Notes under the pieces: generated by a model
The model's database searches: none
What the model was told of the DNA's origin: nothing
The model's input: the letters and a program-made list of their open reading frames with translations, nothing else
Program-made: the position numbers and the translations under genes
Part shown: piece after piece, positions 53,567 to 64,000 of the stretch
How positions within the stretch are numbered: position 1 is the first letter of the stretch
Layout of the letters: each line of letters begins with the position of its first letter
Assembly (NCBI GenBank): GCA_020912385.1
Contig: CP087212.1
Coordinates: forward strand, 2,356,001-2,420,000
Length of the DNA stretch: 64,000 nt
Reading direction: 5' to 3'
Source: Neofusicoccum parvum
Lineage: Eukaryota > Ascomycota > Dothideomycetes > Botryosphaeriales > Botryosphaeriaceae

Positions 53567-56344
53567 GGTGAAGGATTTCCCTGAAAATTATCTTGTTTTT
53601 GGAAAAGAGCGAGGGTTTTTGGAAGCAATGAAAGTGAAGGCGGCTTTGCCTCTCAGTCTTGTTTCGAGGAAGACCTGTCAAGCTGCTGGATGGCTGAGCA
53701 AACGCAAGTTTGTGGTCATGCTTATATACATCTATTTTTCGACCTCGAGGAACTGCTCGGAAGGCTGTACCTGTCGATCTTCGCCGTGGTTCTGAACGCT
53801 GTTGGTATTTTTAGAGACATGGAAATGAAGGGGACGAGTGAGATGGTTAGAGTGAGAAGGTTAGAAGTCGGTCATGTACTCTTGGCCTTTCGGTCCTTTG
53901 CGTACAATCAAAATATAGTTGCGCAGCGGAGTAAGCGGAGTGGGCGGAGCAGGGTGGTGCTTGTGTGCCCAGCCTCGCACGGACAACCTTCCCCAGAAAC
54001 TCTACCCGGAGGAGCCGCTTGGAGGGCTGAGAAACGAAACATCGTGATTCATAGCCTGGGCGGTCGTCATTTCCGCTGAGCTTCTGCTAAGGGCCGCCAT
54101 ATCCGTCTTAGTCTGAGAGGGGTGGGGATTCCGACCTGCCCAAGTTGAATGTCACGAAGACCCGAGTCAAGCTGCGAATAAGCTCTTCTTGGGTTGCCTT
54201 GTACCTCTTCCTTCCCTTCCAGACTCGAGAGACAACATCCGCTATTCGTCGAGAGGTTTTCTGGACCTCCATGGGCTCCATCCTCCAAAATTGAGGGGCT
54301 TGGCAACGCTCGTGATTTGACTTTTGGGTCATCCGATACACATTGTTTCCGATTTTTCTGAGATACCGGTTCAGAGGAGGCTTCGCCCACGTCTTTCACG
54401 ACTGTTGGCTCGGCTTCCGCCACCGAGCATGGTCACAGGACAGAGCACTTGGACGACGAGGCAATCTTGATTCGAGGGTGAACTCAAGGAAATTCGAGGA
54501 ACGATTTGCGATTGCCGTGTGCTTCCTGGTTCCTTCCGATCTTGGATCCTTTGCTGTTGAGCGGCTAAAGGTGTGTGGCTGCTGGAAACGGTCTGGCCGG
54601 GGATGGTGGCGAGATCGCTGGGTAAGGGGACAGCTGCAGGGCGTGGGACCTGCAGGGCTCGCCGTTGCCGAAGTTTCTTTTCGTTCCCGTATTTCTGGGA
54701 GCTGCTTTCATTGGTTGGCGTGGAAAAGTTCTTTTTTTTTCTTTGCAACCTCGTTCCCGGTGAAGCAAATCTTGCCCATCTCACACCACGCGGGAGAGGT
54801 ACGCTTGAGACCATGTTAAGACTGCAGACGCATAGCAGAAAAGCAGTGGTGGATGGCAAAGGGGTGCAAGTTCTGGCGCAGCAATTGGACAGAAACGGAA
54901 GTGTCGGAGCTGCTGGTAGATCTCTGGCCCGAAAGGGTAAATTGATGGCCTGAATATAAACTTGCAGAGCCCATTTCAGTAGCCTTCTCGAAGTGGGCCT
55001 CATCAACGAGATTAATGAGAGTGCTGAGGTAAGTGTCGAAGGTGGTGGCGTTGAAATTGCGCAAAGAAAAGACGCTTTGATGAGGCTGTTTGATACTGAC
55101 CACAGTGTGCAGTCCAGCTCGCACATGCCAAAGACAATGCTCTCCGCACCCACTCTCCTAACCGTTCACCGTAGACTTGCGCATCAAGTTGCACTTTCAC
55201 CCAGGAAATAATTCCGTTCTCGCGCGTGGAATACCCTCGCTATCGGATTTGTCTTCGAGATCGACAATTCAGCGGACCTCCGATATTCGGCATGGCAGTG
55301 GCTGTGGGTCTGGCAGGACGTTGAAACACGTTGAGTTGTGGAAGGTACGGCGGTCCCAATGTCATTGAAACGCGATAGCGGAGACGTTGATAGCGCTGAA
55401 AACTCGGTGTCTTGGCTGTTAGAGGAGCTGGGCTGATAAAGGGCGCTGTTTCCATCCGATGATCGAACCGACGACGTGTCATCTCGCGAGAACGAAGCTG
55501 GAGCCGCTGCGGACAAGCCACGCACCATCTGCCGAGACACGGCAGTTGGGAGGCCGCCTAGATATGCGGTAGGCACCTTCCCTCGCTGAGGCTGCGGTGG
55601 TGGTTGTTTGGCGGTGGTGCGAAGATCAAACAAACAAGTGGGGGGCGGCGGGCCAAGCGGCCTACTGCGAAACACGGATATAGGCTCTTCCGCACGGCCA
55701 GTCGAGAGCAGGCGAAAACACGACGCAGCGGGCAACAGGCGCAGCGCAATAGGCTGAGGTCTCTTCCCCAGAGGCTGCGGGCTCTTCCCAGAGGCTGCTG
55801 CAGCCACCTCGGGCCGGAGATTGTGCCTCGGGGGTCGGACGGTGGTGCGCTGCAGAGGCTGGCTGTATCTCCGAGTCAGAGGGCGGCCGGCGTGCTGAAG
55901 TACGTCCGAGACCTGCCGTTTGGAGGCCCCGAAGCCCAGCCAGGCCGCGCAACAACACCACCCGGCGCGCCCTCTGCGGGGCAGCTCCTTGCGCCCGGCG
56001 CTCCACTGGCGCGAGTGCCTGGCCGCGCCGCCTACTTCTGGACGCAGCGGGAGCCCGCACGGCAGCTGCACGCGCCAGCCTCGCGCGACGCGCGCAGCCC
56101 GGGGCCGCTCGGGAGCTGGCCGAGACCGGCTGCTCCCGTTTCGAGTGACGCATTCTGTCGCGGGGGCGGGGCTCCCCTGCCCGCCGCTGCTCTACCCCAC
56201 GCCCTCACTGCCAGACCCGACTCCGATCAGGCTTGCCGTGCTCCAGAGGCGCCGTCGCCGCGACACTCGTCCACGCCTATATCTGGCGCGTCGCCCGCCG
56301 GCCATGGCCGCCATTGACCCGCCACTGACCTCTCCCGCGCCACC
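53567..56344. other. Intergenic region holding an unresolved possible minus-strand gene
   Basis: About 2.8 kb. On the minus strand several pieces look protein-like: a Ser-rich stretch beginning MVRGLSAAAPASFSRDD at about 55530, a segment AESIVFGMCELDCTLWS at about 55140-55095, FSLRNFNATTFDTYLSTL at about 55060, and VQKTSRRIADVVSRVWKG at about 54260. They lie in different phases and could be exons of one gene, but I could not connect them with convincing splice sites and know no family. 55560-56340 is high-GC with open frames on both strands and no clear gene. Confidence 0.3.
53722..53728 (-). promoter_or_regulatory. TATA box
   Basis: TATATAA on the minus strand, about 155 bp before the start of the acidic-tail secreted protein. 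Confidence 0.5.
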
Positions 56345-57747
56345 ATGGACGCCAACAAGGACCTGCGCGTCGCCATCATCGGCTCAGGTGCGTCGCCGCC
56401 GCCGCCCTGCGCGCGCCCCCTCTGACTGACACTCTGCTCGCAGGCATGGGCGGCCTGACGTGCGCCCTCTCGCTCGCCCGCCAGGGCTTCAAGCACATCG
56501 ACGTGTACGAGATCGCGTCGAACCTGGGCTTCGTAGGCGCCGGCATCCAGCTGGCGCCCAACATGGCGCGCATCCTCGACCGGCTGGGCGTGTGGAAGGA
56601 TATCGAGGCCGAGGCGGTCGACCTGAAGGAGACCAGCATCCGCCAGGGCGCCACCGACGGCGAGCTGGCCCACGTCGACCTCAACCACATCCGCCAGACC
56701 TACGACTTCCCGCACATGGTCGGCCACCGCGCGTCGCTGGCCGGCTCGCTGTACGAGGGCTGCAAGCGCGAGCCCGCCATCACCTTCCACTTCGGCATCA
56801 CCGCGCAGGAGGTCGTGTCGTGGGGGCCCAAGCCGCGCGTCAAGGCGGTGCCGCGCGACGGCGCGCCCTTCGAGATCGAGGCCGACTTCATCCTGGCCGC
56901 CGACGGCGTCAAGAGCGTGATCCGCGACCAGATGCTGCAGGAGCTGAAGATCGACGCCTCCATCGTCGACACCGGCCAGGCCGCCTACCGCATCATGCTC
57001 ACGCGCGACGAGCTCAAGCACGACCCGGAGCTGCTCGCCCTCATCGACAAGGAGGCCGTCACGCGCTGGATCGGCGAGAAGCGCCACATCATCGCCTACC
57101 CCGTGTCCAGCAAGAACATCTACAACCTGTCGACCGTGCAGCCCGACAAGAACTTCGCCGACGCCCCCTCCATCACCTACACCACCAAGGGCTCCAAGGC
57201 CGAGATGCTGCGCGTCTTCGGCGACTTCTGTCCCATGATCCTGCGCATGCTGAACCTGGTGCCCGAGGGCGAGGTGTGCGAGTGGAAGCTGCGCGTGCAC
57301 GCCCCCATCGCCTCCTGGGTGCACGGCCAGGTCGCCCTGGTCGGCGACGCCTGCCACCCGACCCTGCCGCACCTGGCCCAGGGCGCCGCCCAGGCCATCG
57401 AGGACGCCGCCGTGCTGGGCGTCGTCCTGGCCCGCATGCCCGACCAGTCGCCCGCCACCATCAACAAGACCCTGCGCGTGTACCAGAAGCTTCGCAAGGA
57501 GCGCGCCGAGACCCTGGTCGAGCTCGCCGCCGCGTCCGGCAGGTCGCTGCATCTCGGTGATGGTGCCGCGAAGGAGGAGCGGGACAAGCAGTTTGCTGCG
57601 CTGAAGGAGAAGAAGGGCGGCTCCGTGCCGGATAAGTGGGCGGATGCGGATGTGCAGAAGAAGATTTATGGCCATGATTGCATGAAGGTTGCGGAGGAGG
57701 AATATTTGACGCTGTTGAACGGTCTGGATCAGAACGGCTCGTCGTAG
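56345..57747 (+). CDS. FAD-dependent monooxygenase (salicylate hydroxylase-like)
   Basis: Two exons (56345-56387, 56444-57747), 448 aa. The first intron splits the dinucleotide-binding motif VAIIGSGMGGL, a normal feature of the family. Further motifs are GAGIQLAPNMARIL, the DG motif (LAADGVKSVIRDQ) and the FAD-ribityl motif LVGDACHPTLPHLAQGAAQA. Class A flavin monooxygenases hydroxylate aromatic acids with NAD(P)H and O2, and fungal members degrade salicylate or 6-hydroxynicotinate-type compounds or act in secondary metabolism. The exact substrate is unknown. Strong C-ending codon bias suggests good expression. No signal peptide; cytosolic. The gene ends 207 bp before the relic of a P450 (tail to tail). 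Confidence 0.92.
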
Positions 57748-57954
57748 GGATCAGACGCGCGAGCTCTGTGCGTATTCACATGTTTATATTTGTATGCTCA
57801 ACAGTTCAAGAATAGATCATGATGGCATCTGAAAGCCTTTTAATTGGTTGACGAAGGGGACCTGCCCGCGAGAAAGTCCTGTGCGGGATGTCAAGCTCAG
57901 GCTCTATGGCGAGTGACGCTGGCTATCTCACGTTTTCTCTGAGCGGAGGAAACG

Positions 57955-58549
57955 CCTCTTTCTTGCCCTACTCAAGCGTGTTGAAGTACCCAGGCCTTGA
58001 GGTCTAACGCTCCTCCTTCAACGGCTGCGAGATTCAGACGGCCAATTCCCTTCTCGAGGTAAGCGCCGATGAATATTCCATCTGGTTGACGGATTGGAGG
58101 GAGAAACCGGGTGTCAGCGCCTTATTCCGCGCAGATTGGACATCTTCGTCTCGTGTGCCAAAGATATTTGGACGGAGAGCCGTGAAGGCATTGTAGAATG
58201 GACTGGATGTCATCAGCAAGTGCAAGCATTCCCTTCCGGGCGGCATCGTACTTCTTGACAAATGGGTTTCCCGTTAGGCAGAGGTACTTATCAGGTAGAT
58301 GCCCTTCACGGCTGTGTCGTCGCTGAAGTCCAAATGGCTGGGGCCAATCCTGATAATTTGCTCATATTTTCTTTTCCATGCCAGAATTGCGTACTCCAGG
58401 TCTCCGTAGACTACATGGCAGGCTTTCCAAAAAAAAAAAAAATTGCTGAATGAAGCAAGGAATGGACCCGGGTATTTCGCAAGGAGACGGAAGAAGCGTT
58501 GGTAGATGACGTACGCGGCTAGGAACCCGACAAGCAGAGCTTCGAGCAT
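57955..58549 (-). pseudogene. Truncated cytochrome P450 remnant (N-terminal part only)
   Basis: The minus-strand frame from ATG 58549 starts MLEALLVGFLAAYVIYQRFF (membrane anchor), then LAKYPGPFLASFSN, the usual proline-rich hinge, and YEQIIRIGPSHLDFSDDTAVKGIYL, here split as IIRIGPSHLDFSDD and TAVKGIYL. It stops at 58274. In other phases the P450 alignment continues: NPFVK, PFYNAFTALRPNIFGTRDED, FSLQSVNQMEY, then YLEKGIGRL and GGALDLKAWVLQHA, ending in a stop at about 57960. So at least two frameshifts and a stop occur. The haem-binding cysteine region (about 300 codons) is missing altogether. An A13 run at about 58430 adds a Phe stretch. It is a dead gene or, less likely, the first exons of a gene whose rest was deleted. 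Confidence 0.7.
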
Positions 58550-58967
58550 GATGCTTGGAAAAGGGCGAGCGTGAACTGCGAAGAGTACTGCCGTTGCACG
58601 TTAAACTGCCGGTCGTCTGCCTTATTTTCCGTTAGCTCCGCGAGCCCCGCGTTGGGCAGATTAAACCTTCACTCACGAGCGCATCGGGGGTTTGACTTCC
58701 GAACCTGCCGCTTCGGCAGATGATTTGACTGCCGTGGCCAAGAGTGATTCCGTCATCCGCTTGGCACTTGTGCAGAGGTAGGATTTGTCCGTTGAGAATC
58801 CCGCATGAGCCGCACCACTTACACATCCAGTTCCGAGTAACTATTTTTCGGATTGCCCACCGATGGACGGCTGGTATATAACTAGAAAAAAACGTCCCCA
58901 AAGCCACAAGCCAATATATACAAAAATCTACACATTCAAATGTACAAGCCGCCGCCGCCCCACCTCC
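58550..58967. other. Spacer between P450 relic and channel gene
   Basis: About 420 bp, no coding signal beyond short frames; contains the 3' flank of the channel gene. Confidence 0.4.
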
Positions 58968-61900
58968 TCACCACCACCTGCACCTCCCCCAATCCAACTC
59001 CGGATCCCTCAGCCACGCCTTCCCGCCCTCCCCCACCAGCTCGCCCCACTCGGCGTTGAGGTCGACCTCCATCCGGCCCTTTGCGTCAACCCTCGCGCCC
59101 CGCCCCACCACGCCCGTCACCGCGCCCGTGTGCGCCACCTCCTGCCGCCCGCACCCGGCGCCGTCGCCGTCGTCCGGCACCCACACGCGCGGCGCGCCCG
59201 ACACCATCGCCGGCGACGCGTACGGGTCGGCGAACGCCGCCGCCGCGCCCGCCACGTCCGGCAGCTCGGGTGGGAGGAGTGCCTGCAGGTGCGCAAACGT
59301 CGAGTACACCTCCGGGTGCAGGAAGCCGAGCAGCGCGTGCTTGGCTGTCTCGCGGATGCTGAGGCGCGTGCCGGATGGCGGGGGTGGCGGCGGTGAGATG
59401 AGCGTCGAGAGGAGGGAGGTTGCTTTCGTGGCGGCGGCGAAGGCGTCGCGGGTGGTGGTCGCGGCGCGGGAGGATTCCTGCGGCTTGGGTGCGGTCGAGG
59501 GGTCGGTTGGGTCGGCGGCCGGGTCGGGAGGGACGCTGGACGGGTTGATGTGCACGCGTGCGAGCATCTTGAGGAGGTCGAGGGTAGTGGCGGCGAGGCC
59601 TTCGGCGCCCTCGAGGGCGCGGTCTTTGCGGGAGAGGCGCTGTGTGGACGAGGAGGTGGAGGTGTCGGAGTCGTAGGCCTCGTCGTCGTCGGCGTCGTCT
59701 TCGCGCCAGGAGGACGGCTTGGGGTCTGGGGTTTGGCCTCGGCGGCTGCTGTTGAGGCTGCGGGCGCCGTTGTCGGCGTGAGTTATTTCGGGTTCCTCCT
59801 CGGGTGTCTCGAGGGGGAGCTCGGTTTCGAAGGGCAGATCGCCGAAATCTGGGTATGGCAATGACGGCTCCTCAGGTGTTTCGTAGCCATTTAGTATGTC
59901 TGAGTCCTTCTCGCCGGATAGCGTGCGGGGAAGATTCTCGAGCAACGGGCCAACGGCCTCGTCGAGCGAAATGTGGACAACGGCGGTGACGGTGATTCCA
60001 ATGAACATCATGACCATGGGGCCAAAGGCCAATTTGAGAGCGAACAGGCCGAGAAGACAGACCTCAGCGAGGTAGAGGCCGGTGAGCAGCTGCTTGAGGG
60101 CCAGCAGATACGACAGCCCTCTGGTGTCGACCTCTGAAGCAAAAACGTAGAGAAGATTGTATTTGTACACCATGTGCATGATCGAGCACCCGGCGGCGGT
60201 GAAGCCAAGGATGAGCGGCGCGATGACGGAGTAGCTAAGAGCTGCAGACCAGTTAGCACACCCCCCACAGATCTTTCCACGCACGAGCTTGGACCCTACC
60301 AATAACGCCCAGGTTGATGAAGACGGGCATGATGCCACCCCAGTGGACCTTCCTCATCCGATGCCACCGGCTGTACATAATCTTGGGGTTCCGGGTGAAG
60401 CGCTGAACAACGTGGTATTTGAAGAGGCCGGAGACATGGACCACTTGGGTTGCCCCGGCGCCGAGACATTGGATGATCATGTACGAGAGGTAGAAGTTCG
60501 ATGCTTTGGGGAGACATGTTGCCAGCAGCTCTCTTGCCGAAAGCGGGTCCTGGATGATTTGCGAGATGGAGGCCGACGCCGAGGAGGTGAAGGTGGTGAC
60601 GAGGAAGACCTGGAGCACCTGGAAGCCGAAGTAGGCACGTTGTGTGAATAGCTCGACGAGGGTCAGTGAGGGGACACCCGCTGCTCTTGCGAGGACTGCG
60701 CGGCCGGTTAGCGCGACAACAACCAGGGGCGCGGGCTCTCTTACCTCTGAGGATTCCCGGGACGATGGCCATGAGCAATGACAGAGCAAATGCCGGGAGC
60801 AGGCCGGTCAGGAAGCCGAGAATGGTGGCGGGCAGCAGTTCAATCCAGCTCAGGAACGGGATGCTCTCGGCGAGGTAGCTGATGTTGCTCGTCATGCCGA
60901 CAAAGGCGCAGGGAATCGACCAGAACACCGTCATGAGGGCCGTGGCCGTCATGATGCCGAAGCGGCGCACGATGCGCTCCCACCACCGCATTCGCAGCGA
61001 GAACCAGATGATCTCATACGGCCGCACGCCGATGTAGCGCTGCGACATGTGGGACGGGCGGTGGTGGGCAAGGGACTGGTAGGCGACCTGGGCCTCGTTC
61101 TGGGTGGTGAACTCGATGAAGGCGGCAGGCATCGGGCTGCCTGCGTCGCCACGGTTGACCCTCTTCCGCACCTTGGCTATCTCCTTCCCGAGCTTCTTCA
61201 GCCGCTTTCGCGTCCAACGAATGGTGTCCACACGGCGGCCAAAGTTCGCCAGCGGACGGTGCACCGGGCGCTCCTCCTGGGGGATCCACTGCGCGGCGAT
61301 CGAGCCGGGCACATCGAACGGCGGACCGTCGGGGCCAAACTTCACCGGCTCGATGCCACCGTGCAGGTCCGGCTTTTCGTCCGTGGTCTCGGTGCTGGCG
61401 GTCGTGGTCGTGTTCGTCCGCGGCTGCTCCACCGGGCCGTGCTCGAGATCGGGCTGGGGGACGTCCGGGTGGCCCTGCTTTGCTATGCGCCTCCAGGCAA
61501 AATTGGCCTTCCTGACCAGCTCGAGCTCGGCGTCCTGGAGCCGCGAGGCGGTCTGGTCCCTCTCCCGAACGAGCCGCTCCAGCTCCCACGACGCCTTGGG
61601 AATCCAGACATTCTTGACGGAATCTCCGAACACTTTGCGCAGCTTGGCTTCGTCCAGCAGCTGCTCAGGCACGCAAGTGAACAGCACCGTCTTGGACGAC
61701 AGGCGGTTGGCGTAGAACGGGCTCAGCAGGTAGGCCTGGCGCAGGTTGATGGCGTAGAGGCACTCCCGGCACACCGTGTAGAGGACGAAGGCTAGCAGGG
61801 TCAGCAGACGCGGACGGGGCATCCAACGGGCAGAGACGCTCACCGAAGAAGAGCCAGGCCACAAAGCCGTGCACAAAGTACCAGTTGCGGCGGTCCTCTG

Positions 61901-62567
61901 AGATGTTCCCGAAGGTCAGGCGGTCCAGCTGCTCGCCGCCGACGCCGCCGCAGATGTGCAGCGGCAGCAGGATCGGCCAGGTCAGGCAGCAGCCCACGAG
62001 GCAGATGTTGCGCACCACGCGCAGGAAGCGCAGAAACAGAAAGCCGTCGACGGACGAGTGGTTCAGCACTGCCGTGTCCGGAACGCGCCAGAAGGCCTTG
62101 ACCCAGGTGAACCAGGTGTCCGGCAGCGCCGCAGTGCGCTCGCTGGGCACGACGGGTCAGCACGGCGCTGGGGGCGCGCGGAAGACGACTTACTAGGGGT
62201 GCAGGCTCGACAGAAAGGTGCGCGGCGCGTAGACCCGCGGGCACTTGCGGCGGAAGAGCAGGAAGACGGCCAGACACACGCCCACGTACACGGCGACGGG
62301 AATCAGGGTGGTGAAGAGCGCGGAGATGGAGGCCGAGTTGGAGCCCGAGCTGATGCCCGTGACAGTTGCGGACGACGAGCCATCGCGCGACGAGCCGACG
62401 CGGGGGTCGTCGTTCTGGTTCTGCGCGGCGTCAGCGTCAGTGTCGGTGTCGGTGCCGGCGGGGCGAGGCGAGGCCAGGCGTGGCACGGCAGCGGCGGCGG
62501 CGCGCGTGCTCCCTCGGTCACTTACCAGCGGGCTATCTCGCGCAAGCAGGGCGGCACCAATATCCAT
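58968..62567 (-). CDS. CSC1/OSCA/TMEM63-type channel (DUF221, RSN1/PHM7 family)
   Basis: Six exons (62567-62526, 62420-62194, 62142-61844, 61791-60745, 60695-60300, 60241-58968), 1094 aa, one frame. Domain order fits the family: N-terminal RSN1_TM (ISALFTTLIPVAVYVGVCLA, CLVGCCLTWPILLPLHICGG), cytosolic PHM7 domain (CVPEQLLDEAKLRKVFG ... AAFIEFTTQNEAQVAYQSL), then RSN1_7TM (RYIGVRPYEIIWFSLRMRWW, IMTATALMTVFWSIPCAFVG, VELFTQRAYFGFQVLQVFLV, FYLSYMIIQCLGAGATQV, VIAPLILGFTAAGCS). The tail of about 330 aa is acidic/Pro-rich and ends with an AEWGELVGEGGKAWLRDPEL-like segment. These proteins are osmo- or mechanically gated cation channels or lipid scramblases in the plasma membrane or endosomes. A tiny first exon (14 codons) precedes a 105-bp intron. 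The sense strand turns G-rich near the 3' end. Confidence 0.92.
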
Positions 62568-63858
62568 CTCAGTGTCACCAGCATCGAGTCCACCGGGAGT
62601 CGCGACGGGCGGGCGCAGACTGAGCGTCCAGCCTTGCGGATTTGAATGCGGAGCGACAGGAGACCCGACAAGCCACGCCGCGCGCCGAGACTTTGCGCCC
62701 GGCCAGCACTACGCCAATCACCAGCTGCGCGAACGCTCCGCTGCCGTGCCGCCGCCCGCCGCGACTCGGCCAGCCGCGTCCCATTGGCCGCTCGGCGCTC
62801 CCGATCGGTGGCGGTCCCGCGTCTGGCTCGCCTGCGCCACAGCGCCGATTTCTGTGTCCCTGTACGCGTGCGCCCAAGGCGAGCCACCGCGCCGGCCGCG
62901 GACGGCCCTCCGCAGTCTGCTGCCCTCAGTGCGCGCAATTGAGCCTCAGCGATACCTGCGCGGCGCCCGCGAGCGCATCGCGACGGGCTGTCCGCCTGGC
63001 TGGCTGGAGCAATATATCGATTGGCTGATCCCTCCTGCGATTGGAAAATGGACAATCCTTCGTCCACGTGGCAGGGATCGCCCGCCTCGCGCCGCCCTTT
63101 GGCTCGATCTGCAGGGGCCAACCCGAGCACTGGGAGCGTGGGTGCGAGCAGTCGGGTGCGGCCAGGCGAGCGTTCTCGTCACCGTCTGCACGCCGGGCTT
63201 CGGATGCACGGCGGATGGCGTCAGCGCCGGAACGAGCCCACCGTTGGAACGCTGGCGGGTGGCTTGCGCCAGGCACTGCGAGGACCTGCCAGGCACTGGT
63301 GCTGGTGCTGGTGCTGGTGCTGGAAGAATGCCGTCGGGAATGCAGGCTGTCTGCGGGCTCCCTTCACTTTGACCCGCCTGTGATACCGGCATCCCACACC
63401 GATCCAAGCATTTCCCCCACGACCCTGGCCAGGCGAGCAGACGAGTTACTACGTACACACGTATCCCCCTTGATCTCTATCGGCCCTATGGCACAGCTTA
63501 TACACGTACTCACTCACACCTCAGCTGAAAGCCTCTCCCCATGGCCAGCCAATGCCCCGTGCGTGGTTTCTCCGGCCGGATCTGCAGGCTCTATCTCGGC
63601 TACAGGGCCACAGCCATTGTTTTTGGGCAGGTGCAAACGGACTTCACTTGCGCCGCTCACTCGGCTCCGAGGCCGCTCTTGCATGGCGCAGGTATCCAAT
63701 TGGCTTGGCCTGCCTTCGTCCCGATCTGATCACTTGCGAATAGGGTCGCGTATACGTCGTTGACTCGGGTAATTCGGATTGACCGCTGTCCCTTTCGAGC
63801 CACCCCGAGCCGTCCGCCTCTTCTCGGGATTGGATACAGAACTGGGAATGGCGCACAT
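62568..63858. other. Intergenic region
   Basis: About 1.3 kb, GC-rich in its first 800 bp, with no recognised gene. Contains a hexamer repeat (63297-63323) and the 3' flank of the DUF1993 gene. Confidence 0.4.
63297..63323 (+). repeat. Hexanucleotide repeat GGTGCT, about 4 copies
   Basis: CTGGTGCTGGTGCTGGTGC-type run in a non-coding stretch; likely variable between strains. Confidence 0.7.
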
Positions 63859-64000
63859 TTAGTCGAACGCCCCGCCTGCACACAGAAAGTCCTTCTTGCC
63901 CAGCTCCACGCCCTTCATCCTGCAGATCGCGTACGCCGTTGTCGGGTGGAACCAGAAGTTTGGTATGACGAACTGGTTCAAGTACTTGGTCCCGCTGTCG
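63859..64000 (-). CDS. DUF1993 family protein, C-terminal fragment (continues past the window edge)
   Basis: Only the last 47 codons lie inside the window. They read KYLNQFVIPNFWFHPTTAYA, then ICRMKGVELGKKDFLCAGGAF and a stop at 63859-63861, here divided as ICRMKGVELGKKDF and LCAGGAF. The LPNFxFHxTTAYAILRxxGVxLGKxD ending is the hallmark of fungal DUF1993 proteins, small helical cytosolic proteins of the DinB/putative-metalloenzyme type with unknown function. The start lies beyond base 64000. Confidence 0.8.
   Translation of the reverse strand, partial: DSGTKYLNQFVIPNFWFHPTTAYAICRMKGVELGKKDFLCAGGAFD

Noticed and set aside
56227..57675. 482-codon minus-strand frame over the FAD monooxygenase
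   Set aside because: Leu/Val/Gly/Asp-rich shadow of a high-GC gene whose plus strand has all flavin motifs.

Overview
The window comes from a filamentous ascomycete, most probably Pezizomycotina and possibly Dothideomycetes. The signs are intron-split genes with short introns of about 50-110 bp (GT-AG ends, CTAAC-like branch points), high third-position GC, long gene-poor spacers, and typical fungal families: HET, DUF6594, DUF4246, Pth11-like receptors, berberine-bridge-type oxidases, CSC1/DUF221 channels and TmpA. I see no rRNA, CRISPR array, transposon or convincing tRNA. I built the exon models by hand from splice sites and frame continuity. Every multi-exon model given is frame-consistent, but none has been tested against transcripts.

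Layout. 0-4.2 kb: a small cysteine-rich secreted protein (+), a four-exon DUF6594 membrane protein (-) and a low-complexity ORF (+). 5.1-9.9 kb: a berberine-bridge-type flavin oxidase with an N-myristoylation-like start, then a HET-domain gene with an apparent frameshift near its N terminus. 10.3-19.4 kb: an unrecognised 665-aa protein, an isocitrate lyase/PEP-mutase superfamily enzyme, a secreted type-B carboxylesterase and a single-pass membrane protein. 19.8-25.9 kb: a frameshifted relic, a membrane-anchored pepsin-fold protein that appears to lack both catalytic aspartates, then a 3.7-kb lower-GC stretch holding decayed gene remnants. 25.9-31.2 kb: two small secreted proteins, a CFEM-like membrane protein and a GH5-like glycoside hydrolase. 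32.9-41.7 kb: an acyl-CoA synthetase (4CL type), divergent from a TmpA-like flavoprotein, and a DUF4246 protein. 42.1-47.5 kb: an 11-exon F-box protein and a second flavin oxidase. 49.1-53.6 kb: a Pth11-like seven-helix receptor and a secreted protein with an acidic tail. 56.3-64 kb: a FAD monooxygenase, a truncated P450 relic, a six-exon CSC1-type channel and the edge of a DUF1993 gene.

The genes do not form one obvious pathway. The mix of secreted enzymes (carboxylesterase, GH5, a flavin oxidase), candidate effectors, a surface receptor, self-recognition-type proteins (HET) and several decaying genes looks like an accessory, fast-evolving region. The items most worth a second look are the pseudo-peptidase beside the relic island, the GC-AG introns in two genes, the HET gene with its frameshift and internal duplication, and the paired small secreted proteins.
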